A stretch of 64,000 nucleotides of DNA from Echinococcus granulosus (GCF_000524195.1 NW_020170397.1:9853-73852); one strand, 5' to 3'. Positions 1 through 13,302 are shown, numbered from the stretch's first letter. A program made the numbers and translations. Notes: generated from the sequence alone by a model not told the origin.

Positions 1-1860
1 GCGCACTTGTGCGTGATTTGCGGGTGGTTCCAGTTTCGATTCGATAGCGTAGAAAAGTGAGCCACCTTAGGCACAGGAGCCTCCACGATTCACACGATAA
101 CAGAACATTGTTGCCAAGTCTCACTAGCATCAAACCACTGTCGAAAGAAGGAATGGAAACGACTTGAAAAGACGGGAAGGAAAGAGAGAGTGAGAGTGGA
201 AGATGAAGGTTAAAAAATAATCCGAATTGCAAAGAGGAGAAGAAAAGGAGGAAAGATGACTATCAATGGAGGGGTGGGAAAGAAGGCTTGAGCGATTAAA
301 TAAAATCATTGTGTGAAAATAAATTAAAATGAATAAATCGGGAATAAATAAATAAGTTGGTTGTTTGCCTAATCAGGAATGGAGTGCCTTCTCTTATGTC
401 CCTTTTTAGCAGTTCCTCTTTTACTTCCCTCATATCGCTTCCAGCTTCTTTCACCTTTTCCTCAGTATCATTCGGACAACTCCGTCATTCCTCTTTTTGG
501 CCCACCGCATTCTGCCGCCTGCTTCCCCACCTCTTCTCCCAGTTCTTCCATGCTCTTTGTCATTGGTGGCATACATAACGAGGCTGTTGGGAGCACCATC
601 CATCCCCTTCTGAATGGAAGTGAAGTCACTTTAGAATGGCCGCTGACCCTCACTGCACTTAGGCTAAAACAGCGCCAACTTTTAATGAGCCTCCAATTTT
701 AATTTCACATCAACTTCCAAGAAACGCCTGTTTTTCATATTCGAACACGATCACGTACCCTGAAATGCGTGACTTTGGCGCCCCTCTTCTTCACGTGGCT
801 TTCCGACGAATATTACCGCTGATAGCAAGTAGAATGAAGATTGTGCTCGCTGCGGAAGATCACTTTGATGTCAGCACTTTTTACCGTTTAACTACCGCCA
901 AACTCACGACATATTCCACCGCTCATATTGTAGGTACCATTATTCTTGTGGTGGAAATTGCGTATCATAGACTTGATTACAAATGGCAAGGAACTTCGTA
1001 ATGGTCAGTGCCACAAAGATAACTGCAAATGGGTTTCCAAATGTGCAGATTCTTCAGTTGCTAAGACTTACACCTTCATCTTCTCCCACACATGCATGAA
1101 GTCTATTTTTACATTAAGTACAAAGTGTGCGTCCCTTTCTCCAAATCACACATCACCTCCACACAATGTAATCTTTTTTGAGCAAAAACATTTGCCAACC
1201 CCAGCGCTGTTACTACTCCAGCTTGCATTTGAAAGGATTTCGTAACCCCTCTTAACTCAGCGTGGCCTACTACTACTTGGTTGTACAGCATATCTGAATG
1301 CACGGTAAATAACTAAGCGGTTCTCCGGCAAATGAACGCATTATTCTGCTATGTATAGAAAAAACGCACCTACAGACAGCACTCACAGACCTCCCCTCGC
1401 AATCTTCCCATTTCCTTAACCAGGAAGCTTAGTTCACATATGCACAAGAAGCATTTGACTCTCTAGAGTCCCCATTCGCCCCTGATTACATAATGAAACC
1501 TATGTGAGCAAAGCAATTGCCCACCTGTGTAAAAGAGAGGCAGGACACCACAAAAACATTTGGGTGAATACGATTTGCCTGTCATTCTGTATTTGCTCGT
1601 AGTACCAAAATGTGTGAAAATCCACCCAACAACACAGGCCCTGAAATCACTGCCAAATGAATCCCAAATCACACCGAACCCCGATGCATAAAACTCCAGT
1701 AGAACACGAGCAATGTGAAGCCTTACCGTCTATTAGCCAGAGTGCCTACTGCTCGCCTTGTACGATTCATAAATCCAAAGTCCGCGGCAGTGCTATAAGT
1801 CTTCCCATTCACTTCCCCTACTCAATTCAGCATCATCTAAAATTTGGTCATGGCATTCTG
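1..1860. other. Region without a recognisable gene, 3' flank of the zinc-finger gene
   Basis: I see no supportable gene here. The longest open frames (around 379-702 on + and 1463-1672 on -) are short, have no recognisable domain and no paired splice sites, and the first lies in pyrimidine-rich sequence. The zinc-finger gene on the minus strand ends at 1861, so the right part of this stretch should hold its 3' untranslated region. I found no convincing repeat or RNA gene. Confidence 0.5.
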
Positions 1861-3435
1861 CTACCCGCTTTCATTATTACATCCATTACAAACTTGAGGA
1901 ATGGGCATGCTCTTGTCTACATGTTTCGAGATTGGTTCAAAATGCAGCTTAAAGAATGTAGATGGAGCTTCATGACCATCCTCATCATTTCTTTCCGTAT
2001 CAAAATGATCTAGAGTGATCATCAGGGAGCCTTCGCAGTGTTTTTCTTCAGAGGCGCATTCAGAAAGATTTCCTCTAGTCAACTTTGCGGAGTCTTCTGT
2101 TGGCGCGTTCACAGCTGCAGCATCGTTAGGCGAATTCAACCGCGTTGTTCGGCAACGCTTTGGAGCTTGTTTTGCCCTGCGCAAGCCTTCCCGTTTCGCA
2201 TCACTCGATGCTACCGCAACCACTAAAGGAGACGGCCCAATCACCGAGTCCGCGGAAACTCCCGGATGGTTCTCCCGAATATGCACTTCCAAGACCCATC
2301 TTCGACGCTGTGGCATCACCTGTTCGCACAAAGGGCATATCTAAAGCACCAAAATCGACCAAGTTAAATTTCATTCACTTGAGTTAAAGCAGTAGGCAAT
2401 CAGTTTCACCTGCGGGTGCTTAGTTCGCAAATGCATTTTCAGTGCCTTCTTTGAACTGAACGTAGCTCTACAAGTCTCACAGACGTGTTCTACCACCAAG
2501 CCATGCGTGGTAACTCGATGCGACCTCAAAGCTTGAATTGTAGGGAAGCCAGCTGGACACTCGGGGCATAAGTGTTTTCGTCCCAGCGCTGCCACAGTTG
2601 CCATGGCGTTCAATGCAGTGATATGTAGAGTTCCTGGGTCTTCCTCCTCGACTTCCAGTCCACCCTTAATGCGTCTCTCGGCGTCAATAGACCTCCCAAC
2701 AGCTCCGGCAGCTGCTAGAACCTGAGATTTTGGTGCGTCAGTGCGTAACCACATGACAGGAGCATCATTAGCCCCGTTTTTGACACCATGGGTACGTAAA
2801 TGTCGATTAAGAAGCGACTTCGAGGCAAGTGAGAATCCGCATAACCTGCAAACGAAAGGTCTTTCACCCGAATGCGATCGTATATGCTCGTTCAGGTGAA
2901 CCTTCTGTCTATAGGCCTTTGGACAGAGGTCGCATTTAAAAGGTCTCTCGCCCGTATGCGTTCGAATGTGTTTTTCACGTGCACTAGCACGACTGAAGTT
3001 CTTGCCACATAATTCGCACTCAAATTTCCCGCTGTTCTCGTGACGATCCATGTGCTCACGAAGACTGCCTAGACGCATAGATTTCTGGCAGACGCTACAA
3101 GTGACCACCTCTCGGTCCCGATCCCTCATTGGTTGAGAAGCAACCCTTTCAGGAAGAAAGAATAAAGAGGAAGGCAATGAACCCGAGTTTTCATAGCCAA
3201 TTGGGGAAAGAAGCTGGTCTGTGTTGGAATCAAGTGCTGAAAAGATTGGGAAGTTACTAGTCTCCATTACCTTCGAGATCAGAGCAAACGCATGAAGTGG
3301 ATGCGTAACCGTTGAATAAGTATCACAACTGCTTGATGTTACCGCTGTTGCTGATGTAGTGGTGGTGTTGATGCTTGTAAATGTTGTAGGAAGTGGTGCT
3401 CCCTTTTGTTTCGGTGTTCCCTTAATACGTGGCAT
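1861..3435 (-). CDS. C2H2 zinc-finger protein, seven fingers, two exons
   Basis: Predicted nuclear DNA-binding protein of about 501 residues. Exon 1 is 3435-2410 and exon 2 is 2340-1861; the 69-nt intron (2409-2341) has GT-AG ends and is phase 0. Read without splicing the frame stops at 2371, inside that intron, and would miss the last finger. Residues 1-110 are Ser/Thr-rich and low in complexity. Four fingers follow in close array at about 113-132, 140-160, 168-188 and 196-216; the links after fingers 2 and 3 are the classical TGERPF and SGERPF. After a spacer come two fingers at about 290-311 and 319-340. The seventh, at 344-367 (CPLC...HIRENH), is coded by exon 2. The tail is acidic and unstructured. 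Its target is unknown, and the fold is too common to assign an orthologue. The ATG lies 1 nt after an AG preceded by a pyrimidine-rich stretch. The start is the only good one, but an upstream non-coding exon is possible. Confidence 0.85.
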
Positions 3436-3904
3436 TCTAAAAGACAGCTTTGCTGTGTAAGAAGATAAAAATATGTACCACGTTTCTCACTGGCAGGTGA
3501 AATATAAACTAAAACTTCTAATTCGGTAAACTAACACAACAAGACGCAAAACTTGCGACACAGCGCTAGTAATTTATGCTACTGTTGAGTGTTAATTTAA
3601 AAAAAAAAGGGCAAATTACAACTCACAGAGGCGAAACACGGTGCCAAACTAAGTCACAAGCGCGAGCCCACAGCCCAAGTGCGACGGCCTTCAATCAGGC
3701 CTTGACTGTCCGCCTATCAGATCACGAAATGCATTTGGCTACGCATGCACGCACGCACACGTGCAGTGCACGCGGTCTGCAGCCTAATGTGCCACGGATC
3801 GAAGCCTCGCGCACGACGGATAGGCAGACAGGCAGAAGTCGCGTGCGAGTGCTTACGTGCGTCCATGACAGACAGGCATGGACCCTAGGCCTGCCTCCCC
3901 ACGC

Positions 3905-3973
3905 TTGTGTGTATGTGCGTGTGTGCGTGTCTGCTTATGTGCGTGTATGTACATGTGCACGTGTGCGTGTTTA
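3905..3973. repeat. Degenerate (TG)n / TGYG microsatellite
   Basis: About 70 nt made almost wholly of TG, CG and TA steps (gtgtgtatgtgcgtgtgtgc and similar), an imperfect alternating purine-pyrimidine tract. It lies in the spacer between the zinc-finger and tropomodulin genes. Confidence 0.8.
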
Positions 3974-4371
3974 TGATTGGGCCGGACGCCAGGGCACGGT
4001 GCTGCATCCCAATCGTGTCCAGGCTTGCACCACAAAACAGCCAGGTATGGAACAAGGTTCTCGTATTTTATCCTTCCATGACGGTATTTTCTTATTCTGC
4101 CTTAACTTATTTGATTTGGTCATAATATACAGGACCTTTGGAAGTTGGTATAAACTGTCAATAATTGCTAGATTTGGGAAGGTACTGACCAACACAAATT
4201 ACCAAAATTTGCTGGAAATGGTATGCTTTCATAATCTCCGATATCAAAAATAGCCGGTGGTTTATTCAGTTATCTAACCAGTTAAGCTACACTGCCTTCA
4301 AAACAAGCCTTTTGTTTCAATCCATTGCTGGGATATCGGATTCGACGCGACCAGCTTGTAATATGCCTGTG

Positions 4372-4556
4372 TGGTACAGTGGTTGTCTGACTCTTGGATT
4401 TAGTGGAGCGGCACTTAAAATTTGGCCAATGAACCACGCTGGGTGGGCTGGCCTTCGGGCTCATGCCAGTGGCCCAAATACTTTCTGTATACCGAATAAA
4501 TGTGTTCTGCCCGAGTATTATGTATTCACTAGTCTTCGGGGAAGTCTCGGGACGCA
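4372..4556 (-). repeat. SINE-like dispersed repeat, copy 1
   Basis: The reverse complement of about 4437-4556 aligns over about 120 nt with 40653-40770, and more weakly with 50953-51058 and 43209-43315. Shared blocks are GCGTCCCGAGACT, AATACTCGGGCAGAA and a GGCATG-GCCCGAAGGCCAGC-like end. On the plus strand the left flank (TGTGGTACAGTGGTTGTC) resembles a pol III A box, which suggests descent from a tRNA-derived SINE. The overlapping open frames are by-products of the repeat. Confidence 0.65.
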
Positions 4557-5814
4557 ACACCTGCTCTTGAGACGGTGGGACCATTTGAAAGGCAGGGAGA
4601 CTACGTGGTGTTGGGGGATATTTTTGATACACACCATTTTAAGCGTATTAGGGAACTCGGTGGCGAAAATCACTACAAGTGGGTTTCATCATTTTAAACT
4701 AGACCATTTATTCAATTATAATAAACAGGTAAATTAATTTTTCTGGAAGACCATCGTCAATCCCGTCAGGTAATCTGTGGGTTCACTCCCTTTTCCAGCC
4801 ACATGTATGTGATCGATTCTTGGCAGTAAGACGAGTAGTTGATGTGCTGACAGTAATCATTTTAATGCAAAAGCTTTACCGGTTTAACTATTGGCTATAT
4901 TGGATGGATTTCAATGCTGATAAGTGATGTAAGCTATATGCTATCATGTGCTGTAGTTCCAAGAGCCGTTTATGTAAAAATTGCATTTGAAACCATTTTT
5001 CAATGCAAATTGGACATCAAATAAGTTATTTACAAGCTGATTAATTAAAGAGGAATTTTCCGAACATCAGCATTGGTTAATCCATAACATTTCTACCAAT
5101 GGAAATGTTTTAAAGACAAAAATTGGTGATGCAAAAGAGTGCTGCCTGGACTAAGGCGTTTTGAGCTAAGTAAAAATATGAAAATTTTAGAAATATTTGT
5201 TTTGATTTACATTTTTGGGCGGCGCGACGGCCTGCTATTATGTGGGCTTTTTATTCGCTTTTGGGGTTTGTCCCCATCTCCTGGCTGATGTGCTTATTTG
5301 CCTTAAACATAACCAAATTCTTGAGTACCACAGTCGTTGGTCATGACTGTGATGTCGGTTCCTTCCATCTGTTATTCCATAAATCAATACGGAGTAGTTT
5401 TGCATAGAGCTGGCATAGTATTTTTATTTGCTTTATCTTGGACTACTTTTTCAAAGTAGTCAGTTGCATCATTTGAACTTTTTGTGCCTTCTAATCGTAT
5501 GCTGAAATTTAGTGTTCCTGAAAAGTTTGTTTCTGATGTTTCGGTATCGTTTTCCTGTAGGTAGGGTCATTTGTTATGTATCAGTTTTGGTCTGCACTTC
5601 CATTGCCCAATTTTTCGGGACTATTTTGTAATGAGATAATTGTTAAGAAAGTGGGTTCTTTAAATTCACCGTAGTGTTTGTAGCAAATTGGTTTTTGGGG
5701 ACCAATTTTATGGGTTATTGGTTATTTCTCTCCGTATGCTACGAATTTTGACTCTATGCCATTTGTATTTTCGAATGTAATTTAATGCGACAGCAAATAT
5801 TGTAATTGTAGAAT

Positions 5815-8800
5815 ATGTCCAACAAGACGCTGTTCGGTAAATCGCTGGACAAATACGATTCGAATATTGACGACATAGATGACCTACTTTCGAAGCTGAC
5901 GGAGGCGGAGATTAAGGAATTGAACGACGATATCGACCCAGACAACTCGCTTCTCCCGCCTTCTCAACGCTGCCGCGATCAGACTACGAAGGCGCCAACT
6001 GGACCCTTCAATCGCGAAAATCTCATCAAGTGGGCTCCATAATTCCCTTTCCTTAGGCAGAATATTTCAAAAGCATAAGCGAAGGAAAACTGCTTCTCTT
6101 GTTAGCAGATCATGTGAATCAAGCGATGGACTTGATATTTTCTGAAGTATTTGTGGACTGTCCATGGTCTTGTCCATTTCAAAGCAAATTATGACCCCTG
6201 TAAATACTCACGCCCATAAATCGGAAGTATTTGTCTGAAAAGATTATAAAATGAATTACCCGTGACCACTTACCATTTGCAATAATGTGGGGCGGTCGCG
6301 CATATAGATTTTGTACGTCAGCTACCGATCACGCGGTCTATTTACATTTTTGTCCATCACGTTGTGAGTCGCACGTAGTAGTGCTTGGACTTCGCTACTC
6401 TTGTGGCTTTCTTTTGACTAGTAAGACTTCATTTAGAACCTTTAAATAGAGCCCGCGCGGATTATTTCTGATTATTACCTCTGCAAATATTGGGTTTCAA
6501 ATCACTTTCAAACCACTGTTTTTTGGATTATCAATTATTCAGTAGCCATTGTTGTGGATTTTTAATTTCACAGTTCAACTTCAAGTAGTCTTTCGATTCG
6601 TGGTCGTGGGCAATATCCTTGTTTAGTTACTTCTTTATCTTCTTCCAGATTCCTTGTAGAAAAGGCAAAGAATGATCCCGACTGGGATGAAGCAGTTCCC
6701 TACGAGAAGAAGATTCGTGGTAAGGTCTTTGAAAAGAAGGTCGAACCGGTGGCGGTGGAGAAAAACGAGCTCTCTGAATTGGGCTTTGATGTGGAATTTG
6801 ATGAAAGCATCAACGAGGTACGTTGTTGCTGTTTTTAACTGTCAGAGGTTAATTGTTGTTGATGACCGTAGTAAAAGGCACTTTGAAAACTCGGCCGCTT
6901 ATCTTGCCTACTTTTGGGGATCGGCTCTGAGCGTTTTCGGGAATTGCTCTTTATTCAGGTACATTCTGAACTGTCAGATGGTTTTTTCTTCTATGCAAGC
7001 AAAGCTCATTCTATAAAGTCAAGGTGGTTATGAAAGCAAATAATGGATCGCTGGAGTTGCTTTATGAATGCTAGAGAAGTCGAACTGATCTACTTCACGA
7101 TCAGGGTATTTCACCTTGTTCTCACGAGATATTGAAACATGAATTCCGATTAGTGTTATTTGCATTTTTGACCGTCCACCATTACAGGGTAAAGCGCCTT
7201 GTTCTTGTGGGTTATCGGTTTCGTTATATTTTCCCTGAATTTATTCACTGTACTCCTCACATCGATGTGAAATCCTATTAACCGTCTGGATTTTTGGTTA
7301 TTGAGTTTTGGATTATTTTCTTTAGGATTTAAATCGTGGTTTGGCTCTTAACTCTGAAAATGCCTCTACAATCATATTTATTAGCTCTCCCGGCATTCAT
7401 TTCATCATCTCTTTAATTCAAACAAATACTTTTCAGAAGTTGTCCATGCTTTTTAAACTCCACCTCCCATTTCACCAGCAGTACTACTAATTCAATGCCT
7501 TTCTCATAAGCTTTCAGTCTTCTATAATGCATAATTTTTATAACTAGGTGACCGTATGGCCTAGACTTACACAACTTTTCTGCAACAGAATGAATACCTG
7601 TTTTTGATCGTGGGTCATGCTGGTGCTTTTTTCTAGTCTACCTATTTGCAACCCGTTACAGAAATGCTACATTCTGTTCTGCCCATCTGTAATACACTAG
7701 CAGAGTCACTTTGGCCTGCAACTATTCTTTGTTTTGAATATTTAAAGATTAAATAAATGTAGTAATTCCCCACTTTTCCCACATTCTTAATTCGACACTA
7801 TTACTTATGATGATTGTCAAAGTCGTATGCATTCACCCTGTTCAAGTCACCTACTTTTGCTTTCGGTTTTCGGATGACTACGAGTATCCACTTCGTGGAT
7901 GTTTCTGCCAACTCCGGGAATTCAGCAGTACATTTAATTTTGGGTATTTGTATATACTGTAGCGGTGAATACGCTAAGAAATGACTATTCTTTTCGGCAG
8001 ATACCTATATGAGGAGGAATAGAGCTTCATATTTCAAGCATTGCTCCAACAACTTTGTCCGAAAAAATTCTCTATATTACGTGGTAAAGTTTTTTCAATG
8101 GAAGTACACAAGCATTGGTTTTTCTGTTCTTTTTTTTATTTGTTAGGCATTCAGCGGGAATTTTTAATCATTTGGCTTCAGGTAAAGTTTTCTCCACTGT
8201 TAGTATGTTTTATCTCGCTTACAATCATCGACGGTGAATCACTTTCTTACTTTGTTTACGTTTGTGGGAACTATTTGAGATGCTTCCCGCTTTCAGTAGT
8301 ACCTCTCTATTATGGTAGTGGTCAAATAAAGTCTTTAGACATGACATCTTATTGGGGCCCATCATAAAATTGGGGGGATTCGTTTTACCCTCTGACTAAG
8401 ATGAAGAATAGGAATCACCTCATTGAGCATTCTTTTTATGATTGCGTGCTTCAAGTACGTCACGTAATTTCAAGTATTGCGATATTTAGGCAGAAATTTT
8501 ATCTCGTTGAAGGGCCTTTGCTTCTGCTTCGTGCTTGAAGCTCTTGCTGTCCAGCTCGTGGGCTCATTCCAAACACTCATTCAGATATTCTGTAATTTTT
8601 TCCTCCTTTTTCCCCAAAAATCGTGGGCACTGTGGAATTTCTAGATAACCGTTGTGAATGCCAACACATGATTTGGCCACAAAGCTTAGCTTGTGTTAGA
8701 ACGATTTTCTTTTTTTGGTGCATTTTGTAAGTAGGTAACAGAATGGTGACACTTGATAAACTGCAAGGATAGCTGACTTATTAGAAGGTAACAGTTGAAT

Positions 8801-11800
8801 GACACTTTCAGGCAAGATCAATTACTACCCCACCTGGCATAGGTAGAAATACGTAGGCGGTAAATTTTTTTTTTCTGAATCCTGTCATTAATTCCTGCGC
8901 TTCCAGCATATATGATGGTGTTCAAGCTGGGCCGGGACTTTTAAATTCACAAAAAAAAGGAAAAATAACAAATTGTGTGACGTGAAAATTGCCTCTAGTT
9001 TTCTGATTCCTCCCCTGCTGCTACATCTATACACCTATCTTAGTGCAAGTTTAATACTTGGCATACCTGGCTTTGACACAGAAAACTTTGTCAGTGCAGT
9101 CGGACCCCATCAGAGGGGAGCTTGTTTCACTTCGTCATTGGTGTCGAGTTCGCACCTTTTTTCTGCCTTGATTTTTATTTTTATATTTGGAGAGAAATGG
9201 TGTAGCCTGCTACTGTCACATAATGCGGCTCAGTTACTATTTCTAACTTTTAAGGTTGTTAAAAATACGATCTTTTTCTTGCCTAGGATGCGCCTAATGC
9301 CTTGAAATTGCCTATCTTTCTGAATGGTTGTGGTATTTGCAGGGTTGCCGCAGAAAGATTCGTTTTTTGTGCGATTTCACCGCACTGGAGGTTTTAAGCT
9401 GATGCGGCACGCCGATTCAGGGCAGATATTTCACCTACTGGCCCGATGTTGAAAGGAATGATTGAATAGACTGAGCTGGGAACGCGGCTACTACGATTGA
9501 GATCGTGCCTAAAGCCTTCTGTTGATGCCTATGGATTTAACGCCTTCAAGTAGAAAAAGCTTTGCTTTTTACTACAGACTGTTTCATTTGCTTACTGCTA
9601 CTGTTGACCTGTACCAAACGAGTCTGCATCATGAGCGACAACTGTTACGTGTAGTAATGGGTCAAACCTAGCACTTAGTAACGACTTCATAGGCGCTATG
9701 GCAGCAACTGATTTGTAAAATTGCAAAAAAAGGATGTTCTGGTTCGACTTGAGCGTACGTTATACGTCTTGAAGGCTGAAAATGATAATCTGGCAAGAGA
9801 TCGCTCGAAGCGCCCTTGTAATCCAATCCCTCATCCTTAGTTAACGTTTTCTAGTTCTCCATCAGTATTCAGCCCTAATATCTCATCTCTTTACCTTTTT
9901 TGTATTTCACAGACCAATGTTTAAGCCTGTCTATTCTCCCTACAGGCCTTGAACAATGCTACAGACGACGAACTCATCGATCTGGCAGCCATCCTGGGTT
10001 TCACGGGCATGATGAATCAGGTGCAGTTCCACGCCAGTATCGAGAACCGGGGTCAGGTGGGTGGCGGCTTTCTTGGTGTTGCCAAGGCTGAACAGCTCAA
10101 AATTGTGCCCGATGAGCCTCCCAATATGACTGATGTTGAGGTACGTTTATGCTTATCTTCGCTTGCCTTGATCAGGAATTGGATGGCCAATGTTGGGACG
10201 GACTTGTTGGCGGGTCACTAGCACCATAACCATTCAGAGGTTGAAGTTTTAAAAACTGTTTGCTTTAAGGGCTACGAATGCGAGCCGGGAGACTGGCTGC
10301 TTAAAGAGGGCTTCAGCAGGCAGTAGTATGGCCGTGCAGTCGAATACACGAGATATTATTTTGCTATGCAGCCCCTGGTATGTTTCGATAGATTTAGCCG
10401 TCCACTGTGGAGGCCTTCCTTTTTTACTTTTAAGCATGATGTCTAGTGAGAGACGTAGTTTGACGAGTTTAGCTGATCTGGTGGTAATGAAAAGTCGAGA
10501 TCCTTTCGTGACATAATTAATTTGAGGAGCCTCTTACTCTTGGGATGTAAGACCGAAGGAACTAATATTGTGTGATGTGTTGCGATTTTAGGAGAGCATT
10601 AAGAAGCTCACAGCGGACGACGCATCGTTAACGGTGCTGAATCTGAACAACATTAAGGATCTCAGCGCAGAGGTGGTGTCGCGTCTATTCACGGCGGTGG
10701 GCGAGAACACAAAGCTGCATGAGCTCCACATGGCCGGGACGGACCTCACTTCGGCCATGATGGAGCCTCTCCTCCTTTCACTCAAGGTCAACCATACTTT
10801 GGAGGTTCTCAATCTTGAATCGAACTCCATTACTGGTGAGTGCTGGCGCTTTCCACTCTCCATCTCGCCATTTGGATTCATCTGTCCTCCCATCATCCCA
10901 CCGATTCACTCAGCTTTGTATTCAGTCTTTTGGGAGTATCTATCAATTTTTTTCTCATTCAAGGGCCACTTTCTACTTCATTCATGCAATCATGCTCTCA
11001 TCCATCGGCGCCTGACATTGATCCACCTCTTTCTCTCTCACCTGCACCTCCCACCATTCATTTGTTCATTTCGCATCCACTTATCCGCTTATTAATTCAT
11101 CTACGTGTCTCCAAACTCCTCCCTCGTTTCTGGCGTATCCCGTCCCTATGTTTATTTATCCATCCCTCATCCACTCATCCACCCATTCGCTCCGGATTCA
11201 TTCATTGATCTCAGGTTCACCCATTCCCATTCTGTACCTCGATCGACCTGTCGATTCTTCCATCTATTCGTGATCAAAGTCAAAAATCCATTATCCATCT
11301 CTGGTATACTCCTCTATCATAAATTTTCTATCCCATTGTGATCTCTCCAAACGTCTATTCATCTATCAGTTCATTCGGATTTGCTCAAACCTTGTCCGTC
11401 TCTCATCAATCTGTCCACATCGGATCCACCTGTTGATCCGTCCATCCTTCTCTTATTCTATTCATCCATTCTTGACCCAACCAACCTTTGTCGACCAAAA
11501 TTATCTTCCATACATTGGCCAATTCCTTAGCACATGTTCGTTCTTGATTCCCACACTTCATTTCTCCTATAGGCGACATGATTTTAAAGATTTTGGACTC
11601 TATTTCGGACTCAAAGAGCGCCGTAAAAGACCTTCGGCTGGCCAATCAGCGCCAACGCGTGCTCGGCGTGCAGGTGGAGGAGCAGATCGCCAAACTGGTG
11701 CTGCAGAATCCACGACTCAGCAACCTCAGTCTGTACTTCGACACACCGTATGCGCGTGTGCAAATCAACGAGCACCTGAAGAAGACCGTAGACACCAATA

Positions 11801-11832
11801 AACGGCTTGCCCGTGTCAATAAGGGTGCCTAG
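5815..11832 (+). CDS. TMOD: Tropomodulin, actin pointed-end capping protein, five exons
   Basis: Tropomodulins cap the slow-growing ends of actin filaments and bind tropomyosin, in muscle and in the cortical cytoskeleton. Exons: 5815-6029, 6649-6817, 9946-10140, 10592-10835 and 11573-11832. All introns are GT-AG and phases join cleanly to give about 360 residues, the usual family length. Residues 1-128 are the N-terminal tropomyosin- and actin-binding half, with the hallmark acidic stretch DDIDPDNSLLPPSQR and the TGPFNRENL block. The remainder is the leucine-rich-repeat domain (ALNNATDDELIDLAAILGF, then repeated L..LNL.N motifs), ending in a helix with HLKKTVDTNKRLARVNK. The last exon reads through to a stop after VNKGA; an alternative last exon may lie at 13240-13302. 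The ATG follows a splice-acceptor-like AG by 3 nt. The intron at 6818-9945 (3.1 kb) shows no other gene. The family call is firm; whether it is tropomodulin or leiomodin-like in function cannot be read here. Confidence 0.95.
10850..11565 (+). repeat. Pyrimidine-rich low-complexity tract with degenerate CATCCATTCATC units
   Basis: The fourth tropomodulin intron (10836-11572) is nearly filled by irregular copies of short units such as CATCCA, ATTCATC and CCATCC. The strong C/T bias keeps several frames open by chance. It looks like a decayed short tandem repeat and not coding sequence. Confidence 0.7.
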
Positions 11833-13239
11833 TGTGACAGCCCAGTTTTTTTGCTGCTGCTATTTGATTCTGTGCAATTGTGCTTATACTTCACCCCCCC
11901 CCCCTCTTGCTGCTCCTTCGGATCGTACACCTCTAGGGCGTTCTCTTTTAGAAGTGGTGTCGTTTTTAGAGACGTCACTTCTTTTAACCTGTCGTGCTAC
12001 AATTTTACACGCGGTACAAATCACTTTTGAGAAGAATAGATTAACCTTCAGCTTTTTGTCCTCCCAATTGTGGTGCGAATTTCACTCTTCAAAGATCGGC
12101 GTGTGTAGTGCTTCGATGTATCGTGATTGGTTGGACGGTGGACGTGAGAATATTCACTTGCGGGCTGCCACCTACCTGAAATTGCGCATTTGATATCGTT
12201 TACGACAGACTTGTCAGTAGTATGTATTATGGCCTGTTGCAACTCGTAATGGCCAGCACAGACGGCTTTTTTTCCACTGCTAATTTATGAACACAGAATA
12301 GAAGAAAGCCCAAGGATATCAACTCCTATCATGTCCACGTCCTAGCGATGATGTGGTTCAATCTAGCACGAACGCCGTAGTTTGTAATGTTGAACAAAGG
12401 TACTAGTGTTTGGAAGCCCTAAGCTAACAGGCGTCGGTTGAAGATTTCAACCTCACTACGGCGTTCGGCCATTCATCCACAGCAGGGGATTTGAGTGGCG
12501 TCAATCTTTCCAAAATGATCGTGGGTCTGTCAGGAACAACCCTGTCTGTGGTGTCTGCGGTCATTCTCGTAAACATTTGACTAGCGCATGGAGCATCTCA
12601 TAACACATAACATGCCGTGCAGGGGAATCGGCCGGAAGTCGGAACTTTCAGTAGCAATCCTGCAAGGAGCAACATCGTTCAGCACCACAGACTGTCCACT
12701 ACTCTGCATAACACATCCTCAAAAGAATTCAAAGCGCATCTGGTGCTTCTGCTCATCTTCCAACATCTGTAGGACTGGAGAGGTGACCTAACTTGAGTTT
12801 ACGCGCATTTCAAAAGGCGGAGTGCAAAATTCTACGATGGTGTAAGTACAACTTAAGCTATGTATTTACTAATAGCAGCTCTTACGATTAATTCTGCTGT
12901 CATTCAGCCTCTGTCACTACTGGGGGGCATTACACCTTTGTGTAGCGTCATTTTTTTACCATTTCCAATTTTCGTTGTGATAGTTAAGTCAGTTTGACCA
13001 GTTAATTTGTTTGAAGGTAGTTGCAGTGGGTTAGGCGGTTGAGAGTTTTGAATAATAAACAACCGCTACTGAGCATGCAGAAATTAACCTTTTTTAACAT
13101 CACTCTGGACATATCTGCAACCGCAAAATGCACTCCTGGTTTGATTCTCTAGAAGTCTCTTCTTTTGTGTCTAATTCTCGCTTGTACTAGAAGCTCTCGC
13201 AACCTACTCTCTTGTTCCATTCCTACGATTGTCCAACAG
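11833..13239. other. 3' flank of tropomodulin, or intron before an alternative last exon
   Basis: I see no separate gene. It contains a run of eleven C at 11894-11904. If the alternative tropomodulin ending is used, positions 11824-13239 are its last intron; otherwise the left part is 3' untranslated sequence. An AATAAA hexamer occurs near 13052 in AT-rich sequence, but I cannot show that it is used. Confidence 0.45.
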
Positions 13240-13302
13240 CTGACAAAGACTAAACTTCCTGACAATCGCTACGAGGCCAAGGCCAGTGAAGACTACCAGT
13301 AG
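13240..13302 (+). CDS. TMOD: Possible alternative last exon of tropomodulin
   Basis: A strong acceptor (pyrimidine-rich, ending GTCCAACAG at 13239) precedes 20 codons and a stop: LTKTKLPDNRYEAKASEDYQ. The base use is coding-like. In tropomodulin exon 5 a possible donor lies at 11824 (AATAAG followed by gtgcct), in phase 0, which matches this exon. The joined ending would replace the two residues GA after VNK and give about 378 residues. The donor is weaker than usual, so this may be an isoform or a chance match. Confidence 0.4.
   Translation: MTKTKLPDNRYEAKASEDYQ

Larger units (their letters stand above)
3436..5811. other. Spacer between two divergent genes
   Basis: This spacer separates the zinc-finger start (minus strand) from the tropomodulin start (plus strand), so it should hold both promoters, but I recognise no specific promoter element. 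About 3640-4050 is richer in G, C and CpG than its surroundings and contains a degenerate TG-rich tract. A SINE-like repeat lies at about 4372-4556. The part from 4640 to 5811 is AT-rich and shows no gene. Confidence 0.5.

Noticed and set aside
379..702. 107-residue open frame near the left end
   Set aside because: Pyrimidine-rich sequence with shadow frames, no domain, no splice sites and no typical start context.
4282..4737. Overlapping long frames on both strands
   Set aside because: They fall within SINE-like copy 1; the similarity of the translated product to the frame at 40602 comes from shared repeat sequence.
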